Below are positions 1-7,450 of a stretch of DNA of 8,653 nt, piece after piece (position 1 is the stretch's first letter; each line of letters begins with the position of its first letter). The translations under genes and the position numbers were made by a program. A model generated the notes under the pieces. The model was not told the origin of the DNA and searched no databases. It worked only from the letters and a program-made list of their open reading frames with translations. Source of the DNA: an uncultured Ruminococcus sp. (lineage in GTDB: Bacteria > Bacillota > Clostridia > Oscillospirales > Ruminococcaceae); the NCBI GenBank assembly GCA_900752785.1, contig CAADWP010000024.1, positions 1 through 8,653 of the forward strand, read 5' to 3'.

Positions 1-564
1 AGTCTTGACGGCGTGACCCACAAGCTTCCGATTCCTTTTCTTGTAATGGCTACTCAGAATCCCGTCGAAACTTATGGCACATTTCATCTTCCCGAAGCTC
101 AGATGGATCGCTTTTTTATGAAGCTTTCAATGGGATATCCGTCTCGGGAGGAGGAAGTAAAAATACTTGAGCGAACGGAAATGCACAATCCTATCAGCAA
201 TATTGACAAGCCTGTAATGGATGTCGAGTCTGTTGCGAAAATGCAGAATGAAGTAAAAAGAGTACGCGTTACCGCTCAGGTAAAGGAATACATAGTAAAG
301 ATAGTTTCATCGACAAGAGACGACAGAAATATTACCTTGGGAATAAGTCCAAGAGGCAGTATCGCTTTGTATAAGGCGGCAAAAGCTTTTGCATATATTT
401 ATGACAGAGAATATGCGACTCCGGATGACGTGAAAAATACGGCGGTTTCAGTATTGGCTCACCGCATCATTCTTTCTCCGCAGGGTAAGAGCGCTTTTGG
501 AAGTCCGGAGGAATATGTTGCGAATTTGCTTAGAACTTGTGACGTTCCGTCAATGAGCCGATGA
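1..564 (+). CDS. MoxR-family AAA+ ATPase, 3' part (5'-truncated)
   Basis: The reading frame is open from base 1 and the first codons (S-L-D-G) continue the family pattern, so the true start lies outside the window; the GTG at 13 is internal. About 187 residues are present out of roughly 310-330 usual for the family. Visible are the sensor-1 segment (MATQNP, about residues 15-20), the strongly conserved LPEAQMDRFFMKLSMGYPS stretch, and the C-terminal AAA lid with GISPRGS, whose arginine is the probable sensor 2. Walker A and B lie upstream of the window. MoxR ATPases are cytosolic chaperone-like proteins thought to help mature or activate partner proteins, often those encoded beside them. The stop overlaps the start of the DUF58 gene (ATGA), which fits translational coupling and the standard MoxR-DUF58-transglutaminase operon. 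Family assignment is firm; the specific client is unknown. Confidence 0.95.
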   Translation, partial: SLDGVTHKLPIPFLVMATQNPVETYGTFHLPEAQMDRFFMKLSMGYPSREEEVKILERTEMHNPISNIDKPVMDVESVAKMQNEVKRVRVTAQVKEYIVKIVSSTRDDRNITLGISPRGSIALYKAAKAFAYIYDREYATPDDVKNTAVSVLAHRIILSPQGKSAFGSPEEYVANLLRTCDVPSMSR

Positions 565-1742
565 ATAAATTAATTAAAATATTACAAACGCTGTTCAGTG
601 TTGGCGCGGTTGCTTATCTTTTATATTTATTCACGTTCTTTATGGATGGTGAAATGGGTGCGATCCTTATCGCGTTTATGTTAACGGCGCCGCTTATTTC
701 ATTTGGATTTGCGGTTTATGCAAGGAATCGTGTAACGGTAAGCTTTGACTGCGATTCGTTTGTTAAAAAGGGAAGCGAGCTTACCGTTCGTGTAAGAATT
801 GAAAAAAACGGCTTTTTTCCGCTTGCAATTATAGAGCTTCACCCATCGGCTACCGAAGTTTTTGAAAAAACGGATAAGGTCTACAGGCTTTCTCTCAATT
901 CCGAGAGAAAAACGGAGTTTGAATTTAAAATTAAAGCTAAGGTCGGAGGAAACGGCTGGGTTTCTATTGATTCAGCCTATTCCTGCGGTTTTCTCGGATT
1001 TATTAAGCTAAAAATAAAAACTGCTTTGCCCGAGGCGTTTTCGGTGGGGGTTATTCCCGATGTTCCCGAGATAAAAGGTTCGTCGCTGCTTTTTCGTTCA
1101 ATTGCGGATATTGTAATGACAAGCGACGAGGAGGACGATGATGAAACAGCTATGCTTTTTTCGGCGAATACAGCGCCGGGGTATGAGCATCGCGAATATG
1201 TTCAGGGCGACCCGATCAAGCGTGTTAACTGGAAGCTTTCATCAAAAAAGAATAAGATGATGGTTCGCCTTGACGAAGCGAGTTCATCTGTTCAGCCGCT
1301 TATAGTTCTCGACCTTTACAGGAAAAAAGACGCTGACGCTGAATATGCAATAATTACCGAGGAAAAACTTCTCTGTTCCGTATTCGGTTTGCTGATACTC
1401 CTTGTAAAGCAGGGGATCTCCTGTAATTTTGCGTATTACGGAAGCTCGGGAGAGCTTATTGTTGAGAGCGCGGATAATCCCGACGCTGCTGAACAGCTTC
1501 TTTTGAAGGTTCTTTCCGTAAAGGTTATAAAAGGCAGACGCATAGATTTTTCCGGTATAGGGAGCGCAGTCTGTGCTTGTCTTGCCGCAACTACAGATGC
1601 CGGAGCTGAATTTGCGGAAATTATACATAAAATAAATGATACGGATCATGTCAGCATACTTGGAATAAGCGCTGAGAGCAGCAATGCGGCTGACTTGCCT
1701 TTTTGGTATCTTGACGATGACAATAATTTTAAGTTGGTATAA
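561..1742 (+). CDS. DUF58 domain membrane protein
   Basis: This 393-residue protein has two membrane segments near the N-terminus (about 9-27 and 33-53), then a beta-rich region (about 57-170) and the DUF58 signature around 209-236 (EHREYVQGDPIKRVNWKLSS). The segment after it (VQPLIVLDLY) begins the vWA-like fold usual in this family, although the metal-site motif looks degenerate. An acidic run (EEDDDE, about 189-195) precedes the signature. DUF58 proteins are nearly always encoded beside MoxR ATPases and are presumed partners in cell-envelope processes; the molecular role is not established. The ATG overlaps the MoxR stop codon and no Shine-Dalgarno is visible before it, so translation probably depends on ribosomes finishing the upstream gene. 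The next gene starts 3 nt after the stop. Confidence 0.93.
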   Translation: MNKLIKILQTLFSVGAVAYLLYLFTFFMDGEMGAILIAFMLTAPLISFGFAVYARNRVTVSFDCDSFVKKGSELTVRVRIEKNGFFPLAIIELHPSATEVFEKTDKVYRLSLNSERKTEFEFKIKAKVGGNGWVSIDSAYSCGFLGFIKLKIKTALPEAFSVGVIPDVPEIKGSSLLFRSIADIVMTSDEEDDDETAMLFSANTAPGYEHREYVQGDPIKRVNWKLSSKKNKMMVRLDEASSSVQPLIVLDLYRKKDADAEYAIITEEKLLCSVFGLLILLVKQGISCNFAYYGSSGELIVESADNPDAAEQLLLKVLSVKVIKGRRIDFSGIGSAVCACLAATTDAGAEFAEIIHKINDTDHVSILGISAESSNAADLPFWYLDDDNNFKLV

Positions 1743-1745
1743 GCA

Positions 1746-4010
1746 ATGAATAGAATTAATGAAAAAGCTGTTCCCTCCTTAAAAAAAGAATTAATACGTT
1801 TTGCAGATCCTGTGCTGATCTATACGACTGTTGCAATGACGGCGATAATGTATCATTTCTATGATATACGTATATTTTTATATGGAATTTTATCGTTTGC
1901 ATCTGTTTTTCTGCTTTTCAGATTTTTTGATTTTATCAATGCTCACAGACTTATCGGCGCAATCACTTACATAGCTGCATGGTTTGTGGTATTCTATTCC
2001 GTTGGAATCTGCATGGAACAGGGACGAAAGGATTATCCTATCGGATTTTATCTTTGGTTCTTTACACCACAGACAGCTATGGATTATAACAAATGGTATT
2101 CGCTTGCTATTTTTCAACTCTTTGTAATGTTTATGGCCTCTGTAATATACTACTTCACGAAGATACGCTATAGGCTTTTTATGAATTTTCTGGTGTTTAT
2201 TATTCCTTTTGTAATATACGGAAAGGAAGCGGAAAAAATGCCTGTTCCGTTTATTATTCTTCTTGCGGCGGGATTTATAATTCTTATATTTTATTGCAGG
2301 CAGCTTTCCAATGATGAGTATACAGTGGTCGTCAACCGACGGGAGATCGTTTCCGCTGCCGGAGTTTTTACTGTTATATTTGCCGTTGCGGCTTCTGTGA
2401 TCCCAAAGCCCGAAATTAAAGAGGACAGGAGCAGGATCGAAAAACTTATTTCTGCCGAGCGTTTCACGGATAAGCTTGTAGAAAAGCTTGCAGGCTTCCG
2501 CGATACTTCTTCCGGCGGTCAATTTCGCAGTATAAATACCGATACGGTGCTGTATCTTGCGTCTGCTGAGGAACCGCTGAGGCTGAAAACTGCTACATTT
2601 TCCGATTACAGTTATCAGTCCGATTCGTGGTCGGCGGGAAAGGATGATTTTGCTTATAAAGAAAAATATTCCGATACTCCGATAGAAATATCAAGAACCG
2701 GCGAGCTTACCGAGGCGTTGCTTCTTGCAGGAAAGCTTGACAGTGAATTTGCCGCAAAATACAGTCTTTCGGAGTTTGATTCACTGGAACTTTTTGTTCC
2801 GCAGAAAAAACGGATGACGATCAGTTCGGTTTTTCAGGATAATAAGGCGGCTCCTGTGCCTCAGCTTGCGGAAAGGCTTCTGCAAACGACATATGACGGC
2901 GAGATCATTACGGCAAAAACCGGTCTGATATTGAGCGGTGACAACAGATTCAGCCGAAATGAGCGCTTCATTTTTGAATATAGTCCCGATCAATATTTTG
3001 CCGCAGGAGAAAATAAGCGGTTTATTGATAGTTTTTCCGGGAGCGAATATTACAGTCTTTTGATAGACGCAAAGAATGTTCTCAAGAAAAAATATTACGA
3101 TGCGAAAGATGACGAGACGTTTAAGAGCGCTTTTAAGCTTCTTGAAAATGAAAGCGAAAGTTATCGCGATTATACTTCAAAGCTTCTTGATTACGATAAT
3201 AAAAAGCGTATTGCCGAGCTTGCAGAGCAGATAACCGAGGGATTGACTTCGGATTATGATAAGGCGAAGGCTATAGAGATATATTTTTACTCGAACGATT
3301 ACATATATGATCTGGATTATCTGAAATCGAACGGTGAGAATGTTGAGAATTTTCTGTTTAATACCAAACGAGGGGTCTGCTATGAATACGCTACGGCAAT
3401 GGTGCTGCTTGCAAGGTCTGTCGGGATTCCCGCACGTTACTGCGAGGGCTATAATATGTCGGATGCCGTTAACGACAGCGATTCGGATTTTAATTATCGT
3501 ATTACAACAATGAATTCCCACGGTTTTCCTGAGCTTTATATAAAAGGCTTCGGCTGGCTTTCGTTTGAACCGACTATTTCGGACAGTGTTCAGGAACAGA
3601 AAACTGCCGCTTCTTCACTTCTTGCAAGAGCAGGGATCATGATTCTTATAGCGGCTGTATTGCTCCTTGCAGCAGTGATTTTGTATCCATGGTTTGCTCA
3701 TAGGTTGTTTTTGTTTTTAAGCAGAAACAGAAGCTCGGGAAAAACGGCGTCTGAGGCTATGTACAGAATATGCCGCCTGTATAAGATAGGCGCGGAAAAT
3801 ACATCCGATGAGGTAAAGAAAAAAGTTCAAAGCAGCGCCGGTGCGGATATTTCCGCTCTTTCGGAGCTTTTTGATAAATCGGTATACGGAGAGATCGTAC
3901 TTACCGAAAAAGATAAAGAAAAGATACTTGAGGATTATACGAATGCGTATATTGCCCTGAGAGAGAAAAAAAGAAAGAAGAAAAAGTCAAAACGTCTGAA
4001 TATGGCTTAG
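1746..4010 (+). CDS. Membrane-anchored transglutaminase-like protein (TgpA-like)
   Basis: This 754-residue protein has about seven N-terminal membrane segments (roughly 22-38, 43-60, 68-88, 117-137, 143-158, 166-184, 201-219). A long extracytoplasmic region follows, with a transglutaminase-core domain (about 495-612), then one more membrane segment (about 628-650) and a cytoplasmic tail resembling the DUF4129 region of such proteins, ending in a lysine/arginine-rich stretch. The likely catalytic cysteine is C545 in RGVCYEYA, the histidine H592 in NSHGFPELY, and the acid is E608 in WLSFEPT. The usual HAW is HGF here, and Glu stands where Asp is classical; Glu occurs in related proteins, so activity is plausible but unproven. 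Proteins of this architecture, encoded with MoxR and DUF58, may act on envelope proteins as protease, transglutaminase or related acyltransferase; the substrate cannot be told. The start lies 3 nt after the DUF58 stop with no clear ribosome binding site, suggesting coupling. Confidence 0.92.
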   Translation: MNRINEKAVPSLKKELIRFADPVLIYTTVAMTAIMYHFYDIRIFLYGILSFASVFLLFRFFDFINAHRLIGAITYIAAWFVVFYSVGICMEQGRKDYPIGFYLWFFTPQTAMDYNKWYSLAIFQLFVMFMASVIYYFTKIRYRLFMNFLVFIIPFVIYGKEAEKMPVPFIILLAAGFIILIFYCRQLSNDEYTVVVNRREIVSAAGVFTVIFAVAASVIPKPEIKEDRSRIEKLISAERFTDKLVEKLAGFRDTSSGGQFRSINTDTVLYLASAEEPLRLKTATFSDYSYQSDSWSAGKDDFAYKEKYSDTPIEISRTGELTEALLLAGKLDSEFAAKYSLSEFDSLELFVPQKKRMTISSVFQDNKAAPVPQLAERLLQTTYDGEIITAKTGLILSGDNRFSRNERFIFEYSPDQYFAAGENKRFIDSFSGSEYYSLLIDAKNVLKKKYYDAKDDETFKSAFKLLENESESYRDYTSKLLDYDNKKRIAELAEQITEGLTSDYDKAKAIEIYFYSNDYIYDLDYLKSNGENVENFLFNTKRGVCYEYATAMVLLARSVGIPARYCEGYNMSDAVNDSDSDFNYRITTMNSHGFPELYIKGFGWLSFEPTISDSVQEQKTAASSLLARAGIMILIAAVLLLAAVILYPWFAHRLFLFLSRNRSSGKTASEAMYRICRLYKIGAENTSDEVKKKVQSSAGADISALSELFDKSVYGEIVLTEKDKEKILEDYTNAYIALREKKRKKKKSKRLNMA

Positions 4011-4048
4011 CCGATAGGCAATGTCAAATAACATTACCGGAGGTAGTT

Positions 4049-5134
4049 ATGCAAAATATCAGGAGAAAAGGAATTACCCTTTTAATGGCGGCTATGATAG
4101 CTGTTATGGGTGCTCTTTCAGGCTTTTTCGGAGCTTTCGGCAAAACATGGGCTGCCGAAGATTATCACACGTGGCGTCAAATGGACGAGCGCTGGGGCAG
4201 CGTGAATATGAACGGAACGACCGTATCCCGATCCGGCTGTCTTATTACGTCTCTTTCGATCATGATAATGCATTCGGGATCGCTTGATGCTGCGGCAATG
4301 AACAACATGGGAATCAAAAACGAGGATCAGTTTAATCCGGGAGTTCTTGCAAATGCTTACAGCGCAAGAGGCGGATTTACTTATGGCGGCGGTATTGCCA
4401 GTTGGGGAACGATCGGGCAAATAGTTCCAACTGTTACTTTTGTGAAGGATGCATATCTCGGCAGCTATTCAAAAAGCAATATCGCTAAGGAACTGAAGGG
4501 AATGATGGACAGCGGACTTCATATTATACTTAACGTTAACGGTCATCATTGGGTATATATTGAGGGAGTTATCGGCGACGATATCTATATGATTGATCCT
4601 GCATCCGATAAACAGCTCCTTTACGACGAATACAGCGTCGGCGGCGGGAACGAATACTGGGCGCTTAAATGCTCCAATCCGCCTTCTATGGCTGAAATCA
4701 AAAAGGAGCCTACAGAGTATTTCTGCACGGCAGGCGGAAAAGTTCCCGTATATGAAAAAAATGACGCGTCCTCAATGAAGCTTGCCGAAATAGCCGATGG
4801 AAACGTTATCAATATTATTGATGTTAAAGGTGATTTCGGTCTTATAGCCAATAAACAGGCGGACGGCTCATGGAACGGCACGGGCTGGGTCAATATGAAG
4901 AATATTACCGAGGCGGAAGCCTCAAAGCCTCATATTATGGGAGATATAAACAACGATTCCGTTATAGATATGTATGACTTGGCGCTTCTTAACGAATACC
5001 TGCGAAGCAAAAAGACCATGCCTGAATGGGCTTCTGTTTTAAGGCAGTGCGAAATTGAAGCGGCAGATCTTAACTCCGACGGTAATGTTGATAACGCCGA
5101 TCTGCTGATATTTCTTGAATATATATGTGATTAA
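4049..5134 (+). CDS. Secreted C39-like cysteine peptidase with SH3-like region and C-terminal dockerin
   Basis: This 361-residue protein begins with a signal peptide: basic start, hydrophobic core about 9-31, probable cleavage after TWA or TWAA near 35-36. A papain-like peptidase C39-type domain follows (about 38-208). Q44 (RQMDERWG) is a candidate oxyanion glutamine, C64 (SGCLITS) the nucleophile, H166 or H167 (NGHHWVYI) the histidine, and D183 (MIDP) the acid. Residues about 221-286 look like a bacterial SH3 module that may bind cell wall (…GTGWVNM). The C-terminus (297-361) is a type I dockerin with two EF-hand-like calcium loops: D299/N301/D303/D310 and D340/N342/D344/D351. Dockerins dock enzymes onto cohesin-bearing scaffoldins outside the cell. 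The start has a strong Shine-Dalgarno (GGAGG, 4039-4043) 5 nt upstream. An out-of-frame ATG at 4021 has no such site. Domain calls are good; the peptidase substrate is unknown. Confidence 0.9.
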   Translation: MQNIRRKGITLLMAAMIAVMGALSGFFGAFGKTWAAEDYHTWRQMDERWGSVNMNGTTVSRSGCLITSLSIMIMHSGSLDAAAMNNMGIKNEDQFNPGVLANAYSARGGFTYGGGIASWGTIGQIVPTVTFVKDAYLGSYSKSNIAKELKGMMDSGLHIILNVNGHHWVYIEGVIGDDIYMIDPASDKQLLYDEYSVGGGNEYWALKCSNPPSMAEIKKEPTEYFCTAGGKVPVYEKNDASSMKLAEIADGNVINIIDVKGDFGLIANKQADGSWNGTGWVNMKNITEAEASKPHIMGDINNDSVIDMYDLALLNEYLRSKKTMPEWASVLRQCEIEAADLNSDGNVDNADLLIFLEYICD

Positions 5135-5145
5135 GGAGACAAAAA

Positions 5146-6111
5146 ATGGAATGGACAGAAGTTAATATTTATACTTCGACCGAGGGGATAGAGCTGCTTT
5201 GTTCGCGGCTTGAGGATATAGGCATAAAGGGCTTTGCTATCCGCGATTCTGCCGATTTTAACGAATTTCTTGAAAATAAGAACGGTCAATGGGACTACAT
5301 TGATGACGATCTTATGGGACTGTCCCAGTGCGAGACCTGCGTTACAGTTTATTTGCCCTCGAATTCGCAGGGCGCTGATATGCTTTCCTCTATACGTGCA
5401 GAGCTTCTTGAAATGAAACGCAGTGACATTGAAAAACGTCTCGGCAGGCTTGAGGCGGAGCTTTCAAGCATACGTGAGGAGGATTGGGCAAATAACTGGA
5501 AGCAGTATTTTAAGCCTTTGAAGGTTGGCGAAAAGCTTGTTATCAAGCCTTCATGGGAAGAATACCGCAGTGATGATAACAGGATCGTCCTCGAGATCGA
5601 CCCTGCGTCGAGTTTTGGAACCGGTCAGCACCACACAACCCGTCTGTGTCTCGAGCTTTTGGAAAGATCTTTAAACAGCGGTGACAGTCTTCTTGATATG
5701 GGCTGCGGAAGCGGGATTCTTTCGATAGGAGCAATACTTCTCGGAGCCGCCGATGCCGTCGCAGTGGATATAGATGAAAACGCTGCGTCTACGGCTGCGG
5801 AAAATGCAGTAAAGAACAGCATTTCTGCGGAACAATATCATACATATTACGGAAATATTCTCTGTGACGAGAAGCTTGCTTCCGAAATAGATCGCAAATA
5901 TGACATTATTACAGCAAATATTGTGGCAGATGTTCTTATTGCGATGAAAGAATATTTTGTGCGTTATCTCAGGGAGAACGGTACGCTTATTGTATCCGGG
6001 ATAATTGAGGAACGCATGGATGAGGTTATAAATGCCCTCTCATCTGTCGGATTCAGGGATCCGGAGATAAATGTAGAAGAAGGCTGGGCAGCGGTTAAAT
6101 TTGTTAAATGA
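5146..6111 (+). CDS. prmA: Ribosomal protein L11 methyltransferase
   Basis: PrmA uses S-adenosylmethionine to methylate ribosomal protein L11 (bacterial uL11) in the cytosol. The 321-residue length is typical. The N-terminal L11-recognition domain (about 1-100) is followed by the linker hallmark EEDWANNWKQYFKPL (111-125), the conserved DPASSFGTGQHHTT (152-165), SAM motif I LDMGCGSG (183-190), the acidic ribose-binding DID (208-210), and TANIVADVL (257-265), which takes the place of the NPPY-type motif. The start is supported by AAGGAG (5133-5138), which overlaps the stop codon of the peptidase gene and sits 7 nt before the ATG. The gene is probably cotranscribed with what lies upstream, although the functions are unrelated. 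In many Clostridia prmA is instead found near dnaJ or rsmE, so this setting is local. Identification is firm. Confidence 0.96.
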   Translation: MEWTEVNIYTSTEGIELLCSRLEDIGIKGFAIRDSADFNEFLENKNGQWDYIDDDLMGLSQCETCVTVYLPSNSQGADMLSSIRAELLEMKRSDIEKRLGRLEAELSSIREEDWANNWKQYFKPLKVGEKLVIKPSWEEYRSDDNRIVLEIDPASSFGTGQHHTTRLCLELLERSLNSGDSLLDMGCGSGILSIGAILLGAADAVAVDIDENAASTAAENAVKNSISAEQYHTYYGNILCDEKLASEIDRKYDIITANIVADVLIAMKEYFVRYLRENGTLIVSGIIEERMDEVINALSSVGFRDPEINVEEGWAAVKFVK

Positions 6112-6124
6112 AAAATTATTAATA

Positions 6125-6129
6125 AGGAG
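6125..6129 (+). promoter_or_regulatory. Shine-Dalgarno that decides the start at 6140
   Basis: AGGAG (within AATAAGGAGA) lies only 1 nt before the ATG at 6131, too close to serve it, and 10 nt before the GTG at 6140. The TTG at 6101 would overlap prmA and has no site of its own. The GTG is therefore the best start and gives the N-terminus MGLFKKK, a common form for cytosolic proteins. Confidence 0.7.
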
Positions 6130-6139
6130 AATGATAGCA

Positions 6140-7309
6140 GTGGGACTTTTTAAGAAAAAAAATCAGCAGCAGACAGAGACAGAGGTAAAAGATCCGAACG
6201 AGGGCATCAAGGAGAGTATCCTTACTGCGCTTAACAGCAAACTCAACGGAACGCTTTACGATAATTGCATAATTATGCCCAAGGGCTTTACGATCGACGT
6301 ACAGATCGGCCGTAAGGAGGAGAAGGATGACATAAAGCTTTTGCAGGCAATATTTATCGTTAAAAACGATGAATTTGACGAACCGCTTATTGATCCTGTT
6401 GACGCTCAGGGCAAAACTGAAAATGAGGTCGCTCAGATGGCTGCGGATATATTTTTTGCAGGGGTATGGCATCCTCTTGACCAGTCGATACAGAAAAGAA
6501 ATCCTATTCGCATTCCTGTTGACTATCTCAGGCAGCATTACGATTTTGATCTTTTTTGTCAGTCTGTTGTCAGGATCGGAGTAAAGGATAAGCAGCCGGT
6601 AATGCTCATGAACTTTATTAAGGACGAGATCCCGAAATTCCTTGGTTCGAAGAAATATTACTGGATCAGGGTAAATCTTGCGAAGTTCAAGGATAAGAAA
6701 AATATAGAGATTCGCATCAACGGTTCCGTATGTCCTACGCTTTCTCAATTTTTTAATGAATATGTGGATTCATGGGAGGAAAACGAGGGATTTACCTGCG
6801 AAAAGCAGTATGCTATATGTGTACAGCGTGAGGATGATAAATGTCCTTTTAATAAAGAACTTGTAATGGAATGCGCCCGATTTGCTATCGGAAAAATGGA
6901 AAATATAAACAGTCGTGAGGATTATATCGACATGGCTAAACAGCTTGAGGAAATGGCTGCCGACAAAAATCTTGCTTCCGAAATTAGGATATTCATACCC
7001 GAGATAATGGCAAAGCTCACTCTTGGCTACCGTGAGGGCGACAGTCTTTTCTTCATAGAGGGAGACGGTGAGGAACAGACAAAGATCGAATTCAAAAAAA
7101 CTCAGCTCCGTTCATATTTTTATCTTCAGCAGGCTGTTCTTGAATACCTCAGCAGCCGTCCGGATAATGATAAGGTCACAAGGATCGTTACAAACAGCGT
7201 TGCGTTCAGAGAAATGAAAAAGGCTGTGGATGCCGGACATAAGCCCGAAGAACTTTATGTTCCCGGAACTTCCTACAGAATTTCCGATGCGGATTATAAG
7301 GTTTGGTAA
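6140..7309 (+). CDS. Conserved-looking hypothetical protein, cytosolic, function unknown
   Basis: I do not recognise this 389-residue protein. With the GTG start it begins MGLFKKK, followed by a polar Gln/Thr/Glu/Asp-rich stretch to about residue 20 and then a mixed alpha/beta chain. There is no signal peptide or membrane segment, so it is probably cytosolic. It is rich in Lys, Glu and Asp. Points to search with are MPKGFTIDVQIG (about 46-57), FFAGVWHPLD (about 105-114), the tryptophan-bearing KKYYWIRVNL (about 171-180), a cysteine-bearing stretch (C198, C220, C227, C235, C245) and the C-terminal PGTSYRISDADYKVW. The cysteine spacing does not match any zinc motif I can name. It begins 28 nt after prmA and has no recognisable terminator before the rplU promoter. 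Codon use resembles its neighbours, so it reads as a resident gene. Starts at ATG 6131 or TTG 6101 are less likely alternatives. Confidence 0.85.
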   Translation: MGLFKKKNQQQTETEVKDPNEGIKESILTALNSKLNGTLYDNCIIMPKGFTIDVQIGRKEEKDDIKLLQAIFIVKNDEFDEPLIDPVDAQGKTENEVAQMAADIFFAGVWHPLDQSIQKRNPIRIPVDYLRQHYDFDLFCQSVVRIGVKDKQPVMLMNFIKDEIPKFLGSKKYYWIRVNLAKFKDKKNIEIRINGSVCPTLSQFFNEYVDSWEENEGFTCEKQYAICVQREDDKCPFNKELVMECARFAIGKMENINSREDYIDMAKQLEEMAADKNLASEIRIFIPEIMAKLTLGYREGDSLFFIEGDGEEQTKIEFKKTQLRSYFYLQQAVLEYLSSRPDNDKVTRIVTNSVAFREMKKAVDAGHKPEELYVPGTSYRISDADYKVW

Positions 7310-7337
7310 AAAATATCGTAAAATAAGCAAAAAATGC

Positions 7338-7366
7338 TTGACAAACCTGGAAGTATATGATAAAAT
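7338..7366 (+). promoter_or_regulatory. Sigma-A type promoter for rplU-prp-rpmA
   Basis: A perfect -35 TTGACA (7338-7343), a 17-bp spacer and a -10 TAAAAT (7361-7366, five of six to consensus) are preceded by an extended -10 TG at 7358-7359. The 30 bases upstream (7307-7336) are A/T-rich with A-runs and could act as an UP element. Transcription would start near 7373. A strong housekeeping promoter fits the ribosomal protein genes downstream. Confidence 0.85.
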
Positions 7367-7372
7367 ATTATT

Positions 7373-7450
7373 GCCGCTTGTGAACAGGCTTTAAAGTTGT
7401 GCGATCACACGCCTGACGCAGCGAGTTTATTGAAAAGGCAGGTGCCGCAA
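7373..7450 (+). ncRNA. rplU 5' leader, probable L21 leader RNA
   Basis: This untranslated leader of about 78 nt lies between the promoter and the rplU start. Pairings I can draw are an outer helix CGCU (7375-7378) with AGCG (7420-7423), a middle helix CAGGC (7385-7389) with GCCUG (7411-7415), and an inner hairpin UGUG (7398-7401) with CACA (7406-7409) around a CGAU loop. Position, size and layout fit the L21 leader family known upstream of rplU in Firmicutes, a presumed autoregulatory ribosomal protein leader; I could not run a covariance model. The Shine-Dalgarno is AGGCAGGTG (7436-7444), one mismatch from consensus, 6 nt before the ATG. It can also pair with the GCCUG arm (see findings). 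Confidence 0.7.

Noticed and set aside
1890..2522. Long minus-strand open frame inside the transglutaminase gene
   Set aside because: It is rich in Lys, Arg, Asn, Tyr and His without any domain, has no ribosome binding site I can see, and is the shadow of a well-supported gene.
3961..3990. A-rich run at the end of the transglutaminase gene as a programmed frameshift site
   Set aside because: The run just encodes a Lys/Arg-rich tail and the frame ends normally; there is no downstream structure or alternative frame of interest.
4020..4035. Inverted repeat AATGT/ACATT after the transglutaminase gene as a terminator
   Set aside because: Only five A/T-rich pairs and no T-tract follow; it is too weak to end transcription.
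6119..6748. Minus-strand open frame opposite the unknown gene
   Set aside because: The plus-strand gene has a ribosome binding site and fits the operon; the reverse product has no recognisable motif and is an antisense shadow.
7397..7450. N-terminal extension of rplU starting upstream at 7397
   Set aside because: The region is the structured leader, and bL21 proteins begin at MYAVI; the ribosome binding site is placed for 7451.
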